Assembly: GCA_023257035.1 (NCBI GenBank)
Contig: JALRDI010000166.1
Span: 1-5,452 of the forward strand
From: Ilumatobacteraceae bacterium
GTDB taxonomy: Bacteria > Actinomycetota > Acidimicrobiia > Acidimicrobiales > Ilumatobacteraceae
DNA: 5,452 nt
Direction: 5' to 3'
Part shown: positions 1 to 5,452 of the stretch, piece by piece
Numbering within the stretch: position 1 is the stretch's first letter
Layout: every line of letters starts with the position of its first letter
The notes under the pieces: model-generated
Told to the model about the DNA's origin: nothing
The model's database searches: none
What the model saw: the letters and a program-made list of their open reading frames with translations, nothing else
Position numbers and translations under genes: made by a program

Positions 1-137
1 AGGGCCTGCTTGACGCCCACCCACGGCTCACGGCCCTCCAGGATTGCGGCGATGAACTCGGTCGTGAGGTGGCCGTGCGAGCCCCCGTGCCCGCCGCCCT
101 CGACGCCCGGCGGCAGCGCGGGGCGCGCCGTGTCGAC
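1..137 (-). pseudogene. Gfo/Idh/MocA-family oxidoreductase, C-terminal fragment, broken at its upstream side
   Basis: Read on the minus strand, the frame whose codons lie at 12-14, 9-11 and so on is open from the TGA at 198-200 to the left edge. It gives a stretch with the landmarks RPALPPGVE, then GGHGGSHGHLT, then EFIAAILEGREPWVGVKQA. The Gly-Gly-x-Gly-Gly-Ser-His block followed by an acidic, 'EGR.PWV'-type helix is typical of the C-terminal domain of Gfo/Idh/MocA NAD(P)-dependent sugar or inositol dehydrogenases. The NAD-binding Rossmann domain that should lie upstream (to the right) is absent: that DNA encodes another protein on the opposite strand. The C-terminus continues beyond base 1. 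GC is about 77%, and nearly every third codon position is G or C (all but two of about 43), unlike the rest of the window. No start codon can be assigned and the substrate is unknown. The family call is from recognised motifs only; the truncation is seen directly. Confidence 0.72.
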
Positions 138-143
138 CTCACC
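126..143. other. Chimeric junction between two unrelated gene fragments
   Basis: To the left, the minus strand encodes a Gfo/Idh/MocA C-terminus; to the right, the plus strand encodes an MBL-fold hydrolase C-terminus. Recognisable homology to each family stops at this point, and the reading frames cross only by chance. Composition changes in the same place, from about 77% GC (1-135) to about 56% GC (roughly 136-360). The palindrome GTCGAC sits at 132-137, inside the zone where both proteins could still match, so the exact breakpoint is ambiguous by a few bases. No insertion-sequence end, target duplication or tRNA is visible here. The join may be a real rearrangement or an assembly or cloning chimera; sequence alone does not decide. 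Confidence 0.75.
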
Positions 144-524
144 GGATTCGGCCCGTACTATGGCGACACCTGGTCGAGCCTCGACGACTTTGAGAACTCA
201 CTCATTAAGGTTCGTGACGAAGAGGCCGACTTCTATGTCACCTTCCATCAAAAAGGCGTCATCGAAGGCCGCGAGCGGTTCCTCGAAATGCTCGATGCGT
301 ACCACGGCGTCATCCACCGCCGTCATAGCAACATGTTGGAATATCTCGCAGAGCCACGCACTGTTGCAGAGATGGTGAAACACCGTTTCGTCTACCGACC
401 CCATGTCGAGATGTCATTTTGCGATTCGATTGAAAAGCGAACTGCAGAACTACATCTCGCTCGCATGATCGAACGCGGCGAAGCCGCTGAAGTTGAGACG
501 GGTCGTTTTCAGCGAACCGGCTGA
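132..524 (+). pseudogene. MBL-fold metallo-hydrolase, C-terminal fragment lacking its metal-binding core
   Basis: The plus-strand frame from about 132 to the TGA at 522-524 encodes roughly 130 residues. It begins DLTGFGPYYGDTW, a block that in MBL-fold hydrolases directly follows the metal-bridging Asp of the 'GDxDLTG' motif. It continues through YVTFHQKGVIEGR (about residues 35-47), whose His (codon 246-248) is probably the last metal ligand. It ends in a helical domain with LAEPRTVAEMV and FVYRPHVEMSF blocks. The HxHxDH motif and upstream His are missing: sequence left of about 132 belongs to another gene on the other strand. The frame stays open to base 3, and a GTG at 69 could give a longer ORF, but that part is antisense to the oxidoreductase fragment and shows no MBL similarity. 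As it stands the product could not be an active hydrolase. Its 3' end overlaps the convergent oxidoreductase gene by 16 bases. Substrate unknown. Confidence 0.75.
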
Positions 525-1390
525 ACAATTCCGGCAACGGCATCGCGATACTCAGCAATCCGCGCAAGGTATCCGTCGACATCGGTGTCGCCTGCGTTGT
601 GTGTTGCAACAGACAGATGGGTACACCCGAGGGCGCCCCACTTCTCTGCGTGAGAACGCCAGCGGTCGGGATCACCTCCGGCGTACTGGGCCTGAGCGTG
701 AATCGTGAAGTTGCTCATGTCGAGTCCAATCTGTTCGCGAGTCGATCGAATCGTGTCAATACAGGCCGCTGACTTGTCGTTTGGTGAACCGAGAGGAATC
801 CAACCATCGCCGAGACGAGCGCAACGCTCAAGAGCGGCGGGAGCTGATCCACCGAAGCTCACCGGAATCGGCGCCGACGGGCGGGGGTGAATGCTGGCGA
901 GCTCCATGTTGTGGAACTCGCCATCAAACGAGAACGCATCTTCGGTCCATAACCGCTTCATGAAGACGACCTGCTCCTCAAGTCGTGGACCTTTCTGCCC
1001 GAACGGAACACCAAGAGCGTCATATTCGACTTTGTTCCAGCCGATGCCAACGCCAAGTCGGAACCGGTTATTCGAAAGCATCGCCACTTCAGCTGCTTGC
1101 TTCGCAGCAAGAGCGGCCTGACGCTGCGGTAGCACCATCACTGAGGTGACCAACTCAACATTTTCTGTGCATGCGGCAAGGTATCCGTACAGCACAAACG
1201 GCTCGTGAAATGCAGTGTCAGAGTCGTACGGACCCTTGAACCCCCCGGGCCGATCGCGCTTTGCACCCAACACGTGGTCATAAATCATGAGGTGGCCAGC
1301 ACCAAGTTCTTCTGCCCCTTGAGCAAAGGCCTTGATTGCGCCCGGGTCAGTTCCAATTTCGTTGTGGGGGATGACGACACCAAATTCCAT
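509..1390 (-). CDS. F420-dependent LLM-class (luciferase-like) oxidoreductase
   Basis: This 293-residue protein starts MEFGVVIPHNEIGTDPGAI, the typical first beta strand of the luciferase-like TIM barrel in coenzyme F420-dependent oxidoreductases. Other family blocks are IYDHVLGA (residues 36-43), a 'TSVMVLPQRQAALAAKQAA' strand-helix (82-100), NRFRLGVGIGWNKVEYDALG (about 108-127), and a C-terminal SFGGSAPAALERCARLGDGWIP (about 178-199) that lines the cofactor phosphate site in relatives. Length fits the family. It is expected to be a soluble cytoplasmic enzyme moving hydride between reduced F420 and an unidentified substrate; FMN use in some relatives cannot be excluded. I prefer the ATG at 1390 because the family usually begins at this strand; an in-frame ATG at 1408 would add six residues (MCDPSV). 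Neither start has a well-placed ribosome binding site. The gene lies 28 bases (10 for the longer start) after the DUF2207 stop on the same strand, so co-transcription and translational coupling are likely. Its stop overlaps the convergent MBL fragment. Confidence 0.88.
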   Translation of the reverse strand: MEFGVVIPHNEIGTDPGAIKAFAQGAEELGAGHLMIYDHVLGAKRDRPGGFKGPYDSDTAFHEPFVLYGYLAACTENVELVTSVMVLPQRQAALAAKQAAEVAMLSNNRFRLGVGIGWNKVEYDALGVPFGQKGPRLEEQVVFMKRLWTEDAFSFDGEFHNMELASIHPRPSAPIPVSFGGSAPAALERCARLGDGWIPLGSPNDKSAACIDTIRSTREQIGLDMSNFTIHAQAQYAGGDPDRWRSHAEKWGALGCTHLSVATHNAGDTDVDGYLARIAEYRDAVAGIVQPVR

Positions 1391-1418
1391 AACTGAAGGA
1401 TCGCACATCGAGCCGCAG

Positions 1419-3188
1419 TTACCAGCCTCCGGAGCCGCCGCCACCACCACCGCCGCCAGCACCACCACCGCCGCCACCACCGCTCGAACCACTCGATGAA
1501 GGTGGAGTTGATGCAGCTGTCAAAATCGCAAGGTAGGCGAGTGAGTCTTGAGAGTACGCAAGCTCGTCGGCGATCGCGAGGTTGTCCAGAGACTCAGCTG
1601 CTTTTCGCCACGCAGTTGCTTCGCCGAGCACCACCGCCCACGCCGAATATTCGCGAAGCACGCCCATTCGATGGGCCTCTTCAACGTGGCGCCCCTCACT
1701 TTGTGCAAGGAACCGGCGGAACGATTCCGTCTGCAAGTACAACGCCGAGCCGATTGCGGTTCTCGAAGGAATGCGTCCCTTCGTCGATATTGCTCCAAGC
1801 CAGAACCCGAGAATCGCGGTCACCACCAAGATGCCGATTGCGCTGTCGGTGATGGCATCCACCCAGCTCACCAAGTTCCCATTCTGATCCCTCATTTCCG
1901 ATGCATCGAGAAGGAGTAATGCCCCAATGGAAGATGCCACCCAAATCCACGCACCAAACACCGAGGTCCGTTTGTTCCAGGCACGTAGGGGACTGTGCCA
2001 CCACTGTTTGCCGTTGATTTCTTCGACGAGCGCCTCACGAATCTCTTTCCAGGTCGTTGCAAATTTTTCGGTGTACTTCTTGTACACCCGACGAGTGGTT
2101 GCGCCGTCAGGCATGAGAAGGTCGATCAGTTTGCGATCTAAGTCGCTCAACTCATCACGACTCACCAGCAACTCGATGTCAACGGCCTGCTTATTCTTCT
2201 CAATACTGATCGCCCCTGCGCCAATGAGCGACGACATCCATGTCGACTGAAGGTCAGTACCAAGATGCTCATTGAGAATGACGTTGCCCTCCCAGGGACG
2301 AATGCCCTTCGGCGCTGCAAACTCGACGGTCGCCATCTCGTACAAGGCCGAGTCGGTCACCCGGCTTGTCGGACCTCCCGCCACCAGTATCGCCGCCCCA
2401 GCAGCATCGGCTGCGCCAATGGTGTTCATTCCGCGACGGATATTCCGTAATACCGCGAGGCCTGCGGTTGAGATGATCACGAGAACGGCCAGAAACGGCA
2501 ACACGCCGCTCGACGGCGGTTCGTCAGGCTCCGGCAACGGAATCGATATCTCCCCCATGCGCTCGTCAGTCAAAAACGCAAATCCTGAGATGTTCAACCC
2601 CGCGTTTGCCTCAAGTGGCTCAATGATGACTTCCTGGCCGTACGGAGTATCAACGAGCTCACATCCGCCAATTTCACCCCAACCACCAACAGAACACAAC
2701 GGATCAGCAAGACGGAATCCATCAAGAATCACGTGAAAGCGGTCGGTCACCGGGTCTTCATCAGGGTCAATCAACGAGTAATTCAGCTTCCATTCATCGA
2801 CAAACGCAAGCGGCAGAACATACGACAGCACGAAGCGATGCTGCCCATTTGATGTCACATCAGGATCTCCGACACGCATCTCGTAATAGCTGCCATCAAA
2901 ATCGGTCGACAGCTGTGACGACATCGTGTCTGATTGAGCAGAGATATCAATCGGAATGCCAAGGTCGGTTCGGACATAACGGAGATAGCCACGCATCTGG
3001 TTGCGACCGAAGTTGATATCGACATATTCGGTGACCCGCATCGATCCGTCATCTGTGGGCGAGAGCACGATCGTCTTCGCATCGAAATCGACCACATCTT
3101 TTGGCACACCGAGCGTTCCGTTCGAAATCAACCCGAAGACAACGGCAGCAAAGACGGCAATCGGCAACAACTTCCAACGCAACGACAT
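1419..3188 (-). CDS. DUF2207 domain membrane protein with glycine-rich C-terminus
   Basis: The 589-residue product has an N-terminal signal-anchor (RWKLL then a hydrophobic stretch, residues about 5-22). An exported beta-rich domain of about 200 residues follows, with DUF2207 landmarks such as 'GSMRVTEYVDINF' and 'RGYLRYV', and a possible disulfide pair Cys165/Cys176. Then come a proline- and acid-rich linker and a membrane helix at about 228-247, a cytoplasmic region with basic and acidic helices (about 250-405), and two further helices (about 411-428 and 448-468). A 'FRRFLAQSEGR' block and an Ala-rich helix lead into a tail of Ser, then almost only Gly, ending SGGW. This architecture matches DUF2207 proteins, whose function is unknown; bacterial members are often described as predicted membrane proteins. 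The frame is open to 3314, but that part is antisense to gpmA. ATG 3206 (595 residues) is possible; I chose 3188 because TACAGT lies six bases upstream and the Arg/Lys plus hydrophobic signal starts there. It leads a likely two-gene operon with the LLM oxidoreductase. Confidence 0.85.
   Translation of the reverse strand: MSLRWKLLPIAVFAAVVFGLISNGTLGVPKDVVDFDAKTIVLSPTDDGSMRVTEYVDINFGRNQMRGYLRYVRTDLGIPIDISAQSDTMSSQLSTDFDGSYYEMRVGDPDVTSNGQHRFVLSYVLPLAFVDEWKLNYSLIDPDEDPVTDRFHVILDGFRLADPLCSVGGWGEIGGCELVDTPYGQEVIIEPLEANAGLNISGFAFLTDERMGEISIPLPEPDEPPSSGVLPFLAVLVIISTAGLAVLRNIRRGMNTIGAADAAGAAILVAGGPTSRVTDSALYEMATVEFAAPKGIRPWEGNVILNEHLGTDLQSTWMSSLIGAGAISIEKNKQAVDIELLVSRDELSDLDRKLIDLLMPDGATTRRVYKKYTEKFATTWKEIREALVEEINGKQWWHSPLRAWNKRTSVFGAWIWVASSIGALLLLDASEMRDQNGNLVSWVDAITDSAIGILVVTAILGFWLGAISTKGRIPSRTAIGSALYLQTESFRRFLAQSEGRHVEEAHRMGVLREYSAWAVVLGEATAWRKAAESLDNLAIADELAYSQDSLAYLAILTAASTPPSSSGSSGGGGGGGAGGGGGGGGSGGW
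1425..1481 (-). repeat. Low-complexity glycine-codon tract (C-terminal tail of DUF2207 protein)
   Basis: On the minus strand this is a run of GGN codons giving seven Gly, Ala, eight Gly, Ser, two Gly, and then the final Trp codon. On the plus strand it reads as an imperfect array of ccg and cca trinucleotides. The repeat is imperfect (GGC, GGT, GGA mixed), which limits slippage, but length variation between strains is plausible. A GGAGG at 1426-1430, within the last Gly codons, lies 17 bases before the ATG at 1408, too far to act as a normal ribosome binding site. Confidence 0.9.
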
Positions 3189-3239
3189 GAACAAACTGTA
3201 GGACATCGAGTTGCGCCGATAACCCGTACGATGACGGAC
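3182..3239. promoter_or_regulatory. Compact divergent promoter region between DUF2207 gene and gpmA, with two TANNNT boxes
   Basis: The two divergent starts are about 51 bases apart (24 if both longer starts are used). Plus strand: TACGAT at 3227-3232 ends seven bases before the preferred gpmA ATG at 3240. Minus strand: TACAGT (plus-strand 3195-3200) is followed by six bases and then the DUF2207 ATG at 3188. Both fit the actinobacterial -10 consensus TANNNT at a distance that would start transcription at or next to the start codon. I see no Shine-Dalgarno sequence for either gene and no clear TTGACA-like -35 box. A shared GATAAC/GTTATC (3218-3223) is a weaker alternative -10 for either strand. 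The motif is short and was chosen together with the start sites, so this is suggestive only. Confidence 0.4.
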
Positions 3240-3989
3240 ATGACCGGAACACTTGTCATCCTCCGCCACGGCCAAAGCGAATGGAACCGCCTCAATCTCT
3301 TCACGGGATGGCACGACGTTCCACTCACCGAACAGGGCCTAGCTGAGGCTGCATCGGCCGGTCAGACCATGCGTGAAGAAGGACTCGTCTTCGACACCAG
3401 CCACACGTCGCTGCTTACCCGCGCCGTCGTTACTCAACATCTTGCGCTCGAAGCGATGGGACAGGTGTGGTTACCCGTCGAACGTCATTGGCGTCTCAAC
3501 GAACGCCACTATGGCGCACTTCAAGGTCTCGACAAGATTGCGACCACCGAACAGCACGGTGCTGAGCAAACTCATATTTGGCGACGCAGCTTCGACACGC
3601 CGCCACCAGCTGTCGATACATCGAGCCCCGAACACCCAGTGAACGACCAGCGCTATCAGCATCTTCCTGCAGATGTGCTTCCCGGCACCGAATGCCTTCG
3701 CGATGTCGTCGCTCGAGTCTTGCCGTACTGGTACGACCGGATCGCGCCACAACTGCTTGCCGGCCAGAATGTGCTCGTTACCGCCCATGGCAACAGTCTT
3801 CGCGCTCTGCTCATGCACCTCGAAGACGTTTCTGCAGAAGACATCGCAGACATCAATATTCCGACCGGCGTGCCCCGCCGCTACACCTTCGAAAATGGCC
3901 TCAACGTTGCATCTGCTACCTACCTCGGTGATCCAGCAGTGATCGCTGCCGCCATTGAAGGTGTCGCCCACCAGGCCGGCACCCACTGA
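3240..3989 (+). CDS. gpmA: 2,3-bisphosphoglycerate-dependent phosphoglycerate mutase
   Basis: This enzyme interconverts 3-phosphoglycerate and 2-phosphoglycerate in glycolysis and gluconeogenesis, in the cytoplasm, through a phosphohistidine intermediate primed by 2,3-bisphosphoglycerate. From the ATG at 3240 the product is 249 residues, the normal length for the dPGM family. It shows LVILRHGQSEWN with catalytic His10, FTGWHDVPLTEQG just after, the NERHYGALQG block with acid/base Glu88, WRRSFDTPPP, and TAHGNSLRAL with His183, then the C-terminal IPTGVPRRYTFE substrate loop. All key residues are present. An upstream ATG at 3231 would add MTD; the 3240 start aligns better with family members (M-T-x-T-L-V-x-L-R-H-G) and has TACGAT seven bases upstream. 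The frame is open back to 2934, but that part is antisense to the DUF2207 gene. It is divergent from that gene and followed 67 bases later by a membrane Fe-S protein on the same strand. Very secure identification. Confidence 0.96.
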   Translation: MTGTLVILRHGQSEWNRLNLFTGWHDVPLTEQGLAEAASAGQTMREEGLVFDTSHTSLLTRAVVTQHLALEAMGQVWLPVERHWRLNERHYGALQGLDKIATTEQHGAEQTHIWRRSFDTPPPAVDTSSPEHPVNDQRYQHLPADVLPGTECLRDVVARVLPYWYDRIAPQLLAGQNVLVTAHGNSLRALLMHLEDVSAEDIADINIPTGVPRRYTFENGLNVASATYLGDPAVIAAAIEGVAHQAGTH

Positions 3990-3993
3990 CAAA

Positions 3994-4011
3994 TCGGTCC
4001 GGGTTGGCCGA
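3994..4011 (+). terminator. Short hairpin after gpmA, possible weak or U-tract-less terminator
   Basis: Four bases after the gpmA stop codon, TCGGTC (3994-3999) can pair with GGCCGA (4006-4011) around the loop CGGGTT, giving a six-base-pair stem with one T-G wobble. No run of T follows, so it is not a classical intrinsic terminator; actinobacteria are reported to use such hairpins without a U tract at times. It may only end gpmA partly, or protect the 3' end of the message. Confidence 0.3.
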
Positions 4012-4041
4012 ACGACCTGTAGTTCTGCGCGCAAAACGAAC

Positions 4042-4047
4042 TAGCGT
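4042..4047 (+). promoter_or_regulatory. Candidate -10 box (TAGCGT) for the Fe-S oxidoreductase gene, leaderless type
   Basis: TAGCGT matches TANNNT and ends nine bases before the ATG at 4057. There is no Shine-Dalgarno-like purine run at 5-10 bases from the ATG apart from a weak AGGAA (4048-4052), so the message could begin at or just before the start codon. No convincing -35 hexamer is visible. This would give the gene its own promoter, separate from gpmA. Confidence 0.4.
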
Positions 4048-4056
4048 AGGAATCGC

Positions 4057-5452
4057 ATGGCTACGCAGACGGAATCAACGACGAGCAGCGACAAACGGCT
4101 AAAGCCTCACCAACTTTCGCTTGGGCTTGGCATCGGAATGGGTGCCTTCATTCTTCTTTCAGGCGTGCTGCCACAGATCACGCACTGGCACAACGAAAAT
4201 GAAGTTCACCGCACCGTATTCGGCAACATTCCAGGGCCGATTCAGATCGCGTTCTACACCCTCATCCCCGTGATGGTGGTTTGGGGAGCGTTCCGCTTCG
4301 CAGATCGCATGAAGAACTGGGAACGTGGCGCCGTCGCTAAGCGTCGCACCACAGCGAAGAACGCCAAGCGTCGCGCTGCAGACTTCCGCGCCGGTGTGTA
4401 CATGCGCACACTTCTTCGCGACTCTGCTGCCGGCCTCATGCACTCAATGATCTACTTCGGATTCTTGGTGCTCATGGGTGTCACCACAGTGCTCGAGATC
4501 GATCACCAGATGCCTGAAAGCCTGAAGTTCCTGCATGGCACGACCTATAAGGCATACGCACTTGTCGGCGACCTCGCTGGCACAGTCTTCACCCTCGGTG
4601 TCATTTGGGCGATCGTCCGTCGTTATATCCAACGGCCCTACCGCATTCGCATTAAGACCAAGGCTGAGCACGGCGTCATTCTCGGAACCTTCCTTGCAAT
4701 TGGCGTGACCGGCTTCGTCGCTGAAGGTTTCCGTATCGCTGTCGAGGGAATGCCTGACTACGAGAAGTTCTCATTCGTTGGTTACCCGCTCGCAACAGCC
4801 TTCGACGGCATGTCAGCATCAGCGATTAGCACCTGGCACCAATGGATGTGGATCGCGCACGTCGTAAGTTTCGTTGTCTTCTTGGCGATCCTTCCGGTCA
4901 CCATGCTGCGCCACGTCTTCACCTCGCCACTCAACATGTACCTGCGTGACAAAGACCGGCCGAAGGGCGCAATGAAGCCCATGCCGAACCTCATGGAGAC
5001 CGAGCTCGAAAGCTTCGGTGCATCAGTCGTCGAAGACTTCACTTGGAAGCAGTTGCTCGACACCGATGCCTGCACCATGTGCGGACGCTGCACCAGCGTG
5101 TGCCCAGCGCACGCGACCGGCAAGCCACTCGACCCACGTGAGATCGTGCTCAAGACCGGCGAGGTCATGGCTGCAACCGGATCTCCTCAGGTTTCACCTC
5201 CACTCGGTGTCGACGGCGAAATCAAGATCGGCGCAAACAGCCTCTTCGAGCGAATCACCGCTGAAGAAATCTGGTCATGCACCTCATGTAAGGCATGCGA
5301 CGAGATTTGCCCGGTCAACATCGAGATCCTCGACAAGATCCTCGACATGCGCCGCTATCTATCGCTCATGGAGAGCAACTTCCCCACCGAACTCGGCAAC
5401 GCTTACCGCGCGATGGAGAACCAAGGCAACCCGTGGGGCATGAACCAGGGCG
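4057..5452 (+). CDS. Membrane-bound Fe-S oxidoreductase, HdrDE/EtfD-like, 3' end beyond the window
   Basis: The open frame from ATG 4057 runs off the right edge after 465 codons. A short hydrophilic N-terminus (about 18 residues) is followed by six likely membrane helices (about residues 19-40, 62-82, 125-147, 166-190, 206-229, 262-285), a layout like the HdrE/NarI-type cytochrome b subunit. Histidines in or near helices (129, 205, 261, 268, 286) are candidate heme ligands. A cytoplasmic ferredoxin-like domain follows with two 4Fe-4S motifs: Cys339, 342, 345, 349 in CTMCGRCTSVCP and Cys408, 411, 414, 418 in CTSCKACDEICP. In relatives two CCG domains come next; they would lie past the window. 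Fused proteins of this type move electrons to or from menaquinone. Mycobacterial EtfD, which takes electrons from electron-transfer flavoprotein during fatty-acid oxidation, is the closest named role I can suggest, but no etfAB is in view. A generic (Fe-S)-binding heterodisulfide-reductase-like protein is the safe call. It lies 67 bases after gpmA on the same strand and probably has its own promoter. Confidence 0.85.
   Translation, partial: MATQTESTTSSDKRLKPHQLSLGLGIGMGAFILLSGVLPQITHWHNENEVHRTVFGNIPGPIQIAFYTLIPVMVVWGAFRFADRMKNWERGAVAKRRTTAKNAKRRAADFRAGVYMRTLLRDSAAGLMHSMIYFGFLVLMGVTTVLEIDHQMPESLKFLHGTTYKAYALVGDLAGTVFTLGVIWAIVRRYIQRPYRIRIKTKAEHGVILGTFLAIGVTGFVAEGFRIAVEGMPDYEKFSFVGYPLATAFDGMSASAISTWHQWMWIAHVVSFVVFLAILPVTMLRHVFTSPLNMYLRDKDRPKGAMKPMPNLMETELESFGASVVEDFTWKQLLDTDACTMCGRCTSVCPAHATGKPLDPREIVLKTGEVMAATGSPQVSPPLGVDGEIKIGANSLFERITAEEIWSCTSCKACDEICPVNIEILDKILDMRRYLSLMESNFPTELGNAYRAMENQGNPWGMNQG

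Noticed and set aside
3..131. Upstream extension of the plus-strand MBL frame (including a GTG start at 69)
   Set aside because: It is the antisense shadow of the Gfo/Idh/MocA fragment, shows no MBL motifs, and its openness follows from very high GC with few stop codons.
132..137. Restriction-site (GTCGAC) ligation as the sole cause of the chimera
   Set aside because: Other copies of the site in the window are intact, so a complete digest is unlikely; kept only as a possible contributor.
1425..1481. Trinucleotide array as a possible CRISPR or regulatory repeat
   Set aside because: It has no spacers, a three-base period only, and is fully explained as glycine codons.
1391..1492. N-terminal extension of the LLM oxidoreductase (Val/Ala-rich, hydrophobic-looking)
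   Set aside because: It is the glycine-codon tract of the upstream gene read in another frame; the real family start is at MEF (1390), possibly 1408.
1496..2736. Several plus-strand ORFs of 60-154 codons opposite the DUF2207 gene
   Set aside because: All overlap a well-supported membrane protein and have arginine/serine-rich, domain-free translations typical of antisense shadows.
2934..3239. Long N-terminal extension of gpmA (open frame from 2934)
   Set aside because: It lies antisense to the DUF2207 coding region; the family starts a few residues before the RHG motif, which matches ATG 3240 (or 3231).
3189..3314. N-terminal extension of the DUF2207 protein to 3314
   Set aside because: It overlaps gpmA on the other strand and adds hydrophilic sequence before an evident signal-anchor; 3188 or 3206 is more plausible.
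3471..4034. 187-codon minus-strand ORF opposite gpmA
   Set aside because: Its codon pattern mirrors gpmA and there are no recognisable domains; gpmA on the other strand is certain.

Overview
The window looks like a piece of an actinobacterial genome, probably Acidimicrobiia-like and mid-GC (mid-50s % over the lines I counted by hand). The evidence is a coenzyme F420-type luciferase-like oxidoreductase, an HdrDE/EtfD-like membrane iron-sulfur protein of the kind found in actinobacteria, a cofactor-dependent phosphoglycerate mutase close to actinobacterial versions, and gene starts that lack Shine-Dalgarno sequences but have TANNNT boxes a few bases upstream, as in leaderless actinobacterial mRNAs. 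The taxonomic placement is inference; no rRNA or marker gene is present.

Layout, left to right. Bases 1 to about 137 are anomalous: about 77% GC, and on the minus strand they encode the C-terminal part of a Gfo/Idh/MocA-type oxidoreductase that runs off the left edge. At about 126-143 this switches abruptly to the C-terminal part of a metallo-beta-lactamase-fold hydrolase on the plus strand (to 524). Both genes are broken at the same point, so this is a chimeric join: a genomic rearrangement or an assembly artefact. The MBL fragment ends tail to tail, with a 16-base overlap, against a minus-strand pair: an F420-dependent LLM-class oxidoreductase (509-1390) and, upstream of it, a DUF2207 membrane protein (1419-3188) whose C-terminus is almost pure glycine.

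The DUF2207 gene is divergent from gpmA (3240-3989) across a very short spacer. Downstream of gpmA, after a small hairpin, starts a large membrane-bound Fe-S oxidoreductase (from 4057, running off the right edge) with six likely membrane helices and two CxxCxxCxxxCP clusters.

Functionally the genes are mostly core metabolism: glycolysis/gluconeogenesis (gpmA), quinone-linked electron transfer (Fe-S protein), and an F420 redox enzyme of unknown substrate. The window is densely coding, with no gap above 300 bases, and I saw no tRNA, rRNA, CRISPR array, insertion sequence or phage gene. I did not find a new multi-gene system. The points most worth checking are the chimeric junction near 137, the recurring leaderless-start signature, and the unusual tail of the DUF2207 protein.
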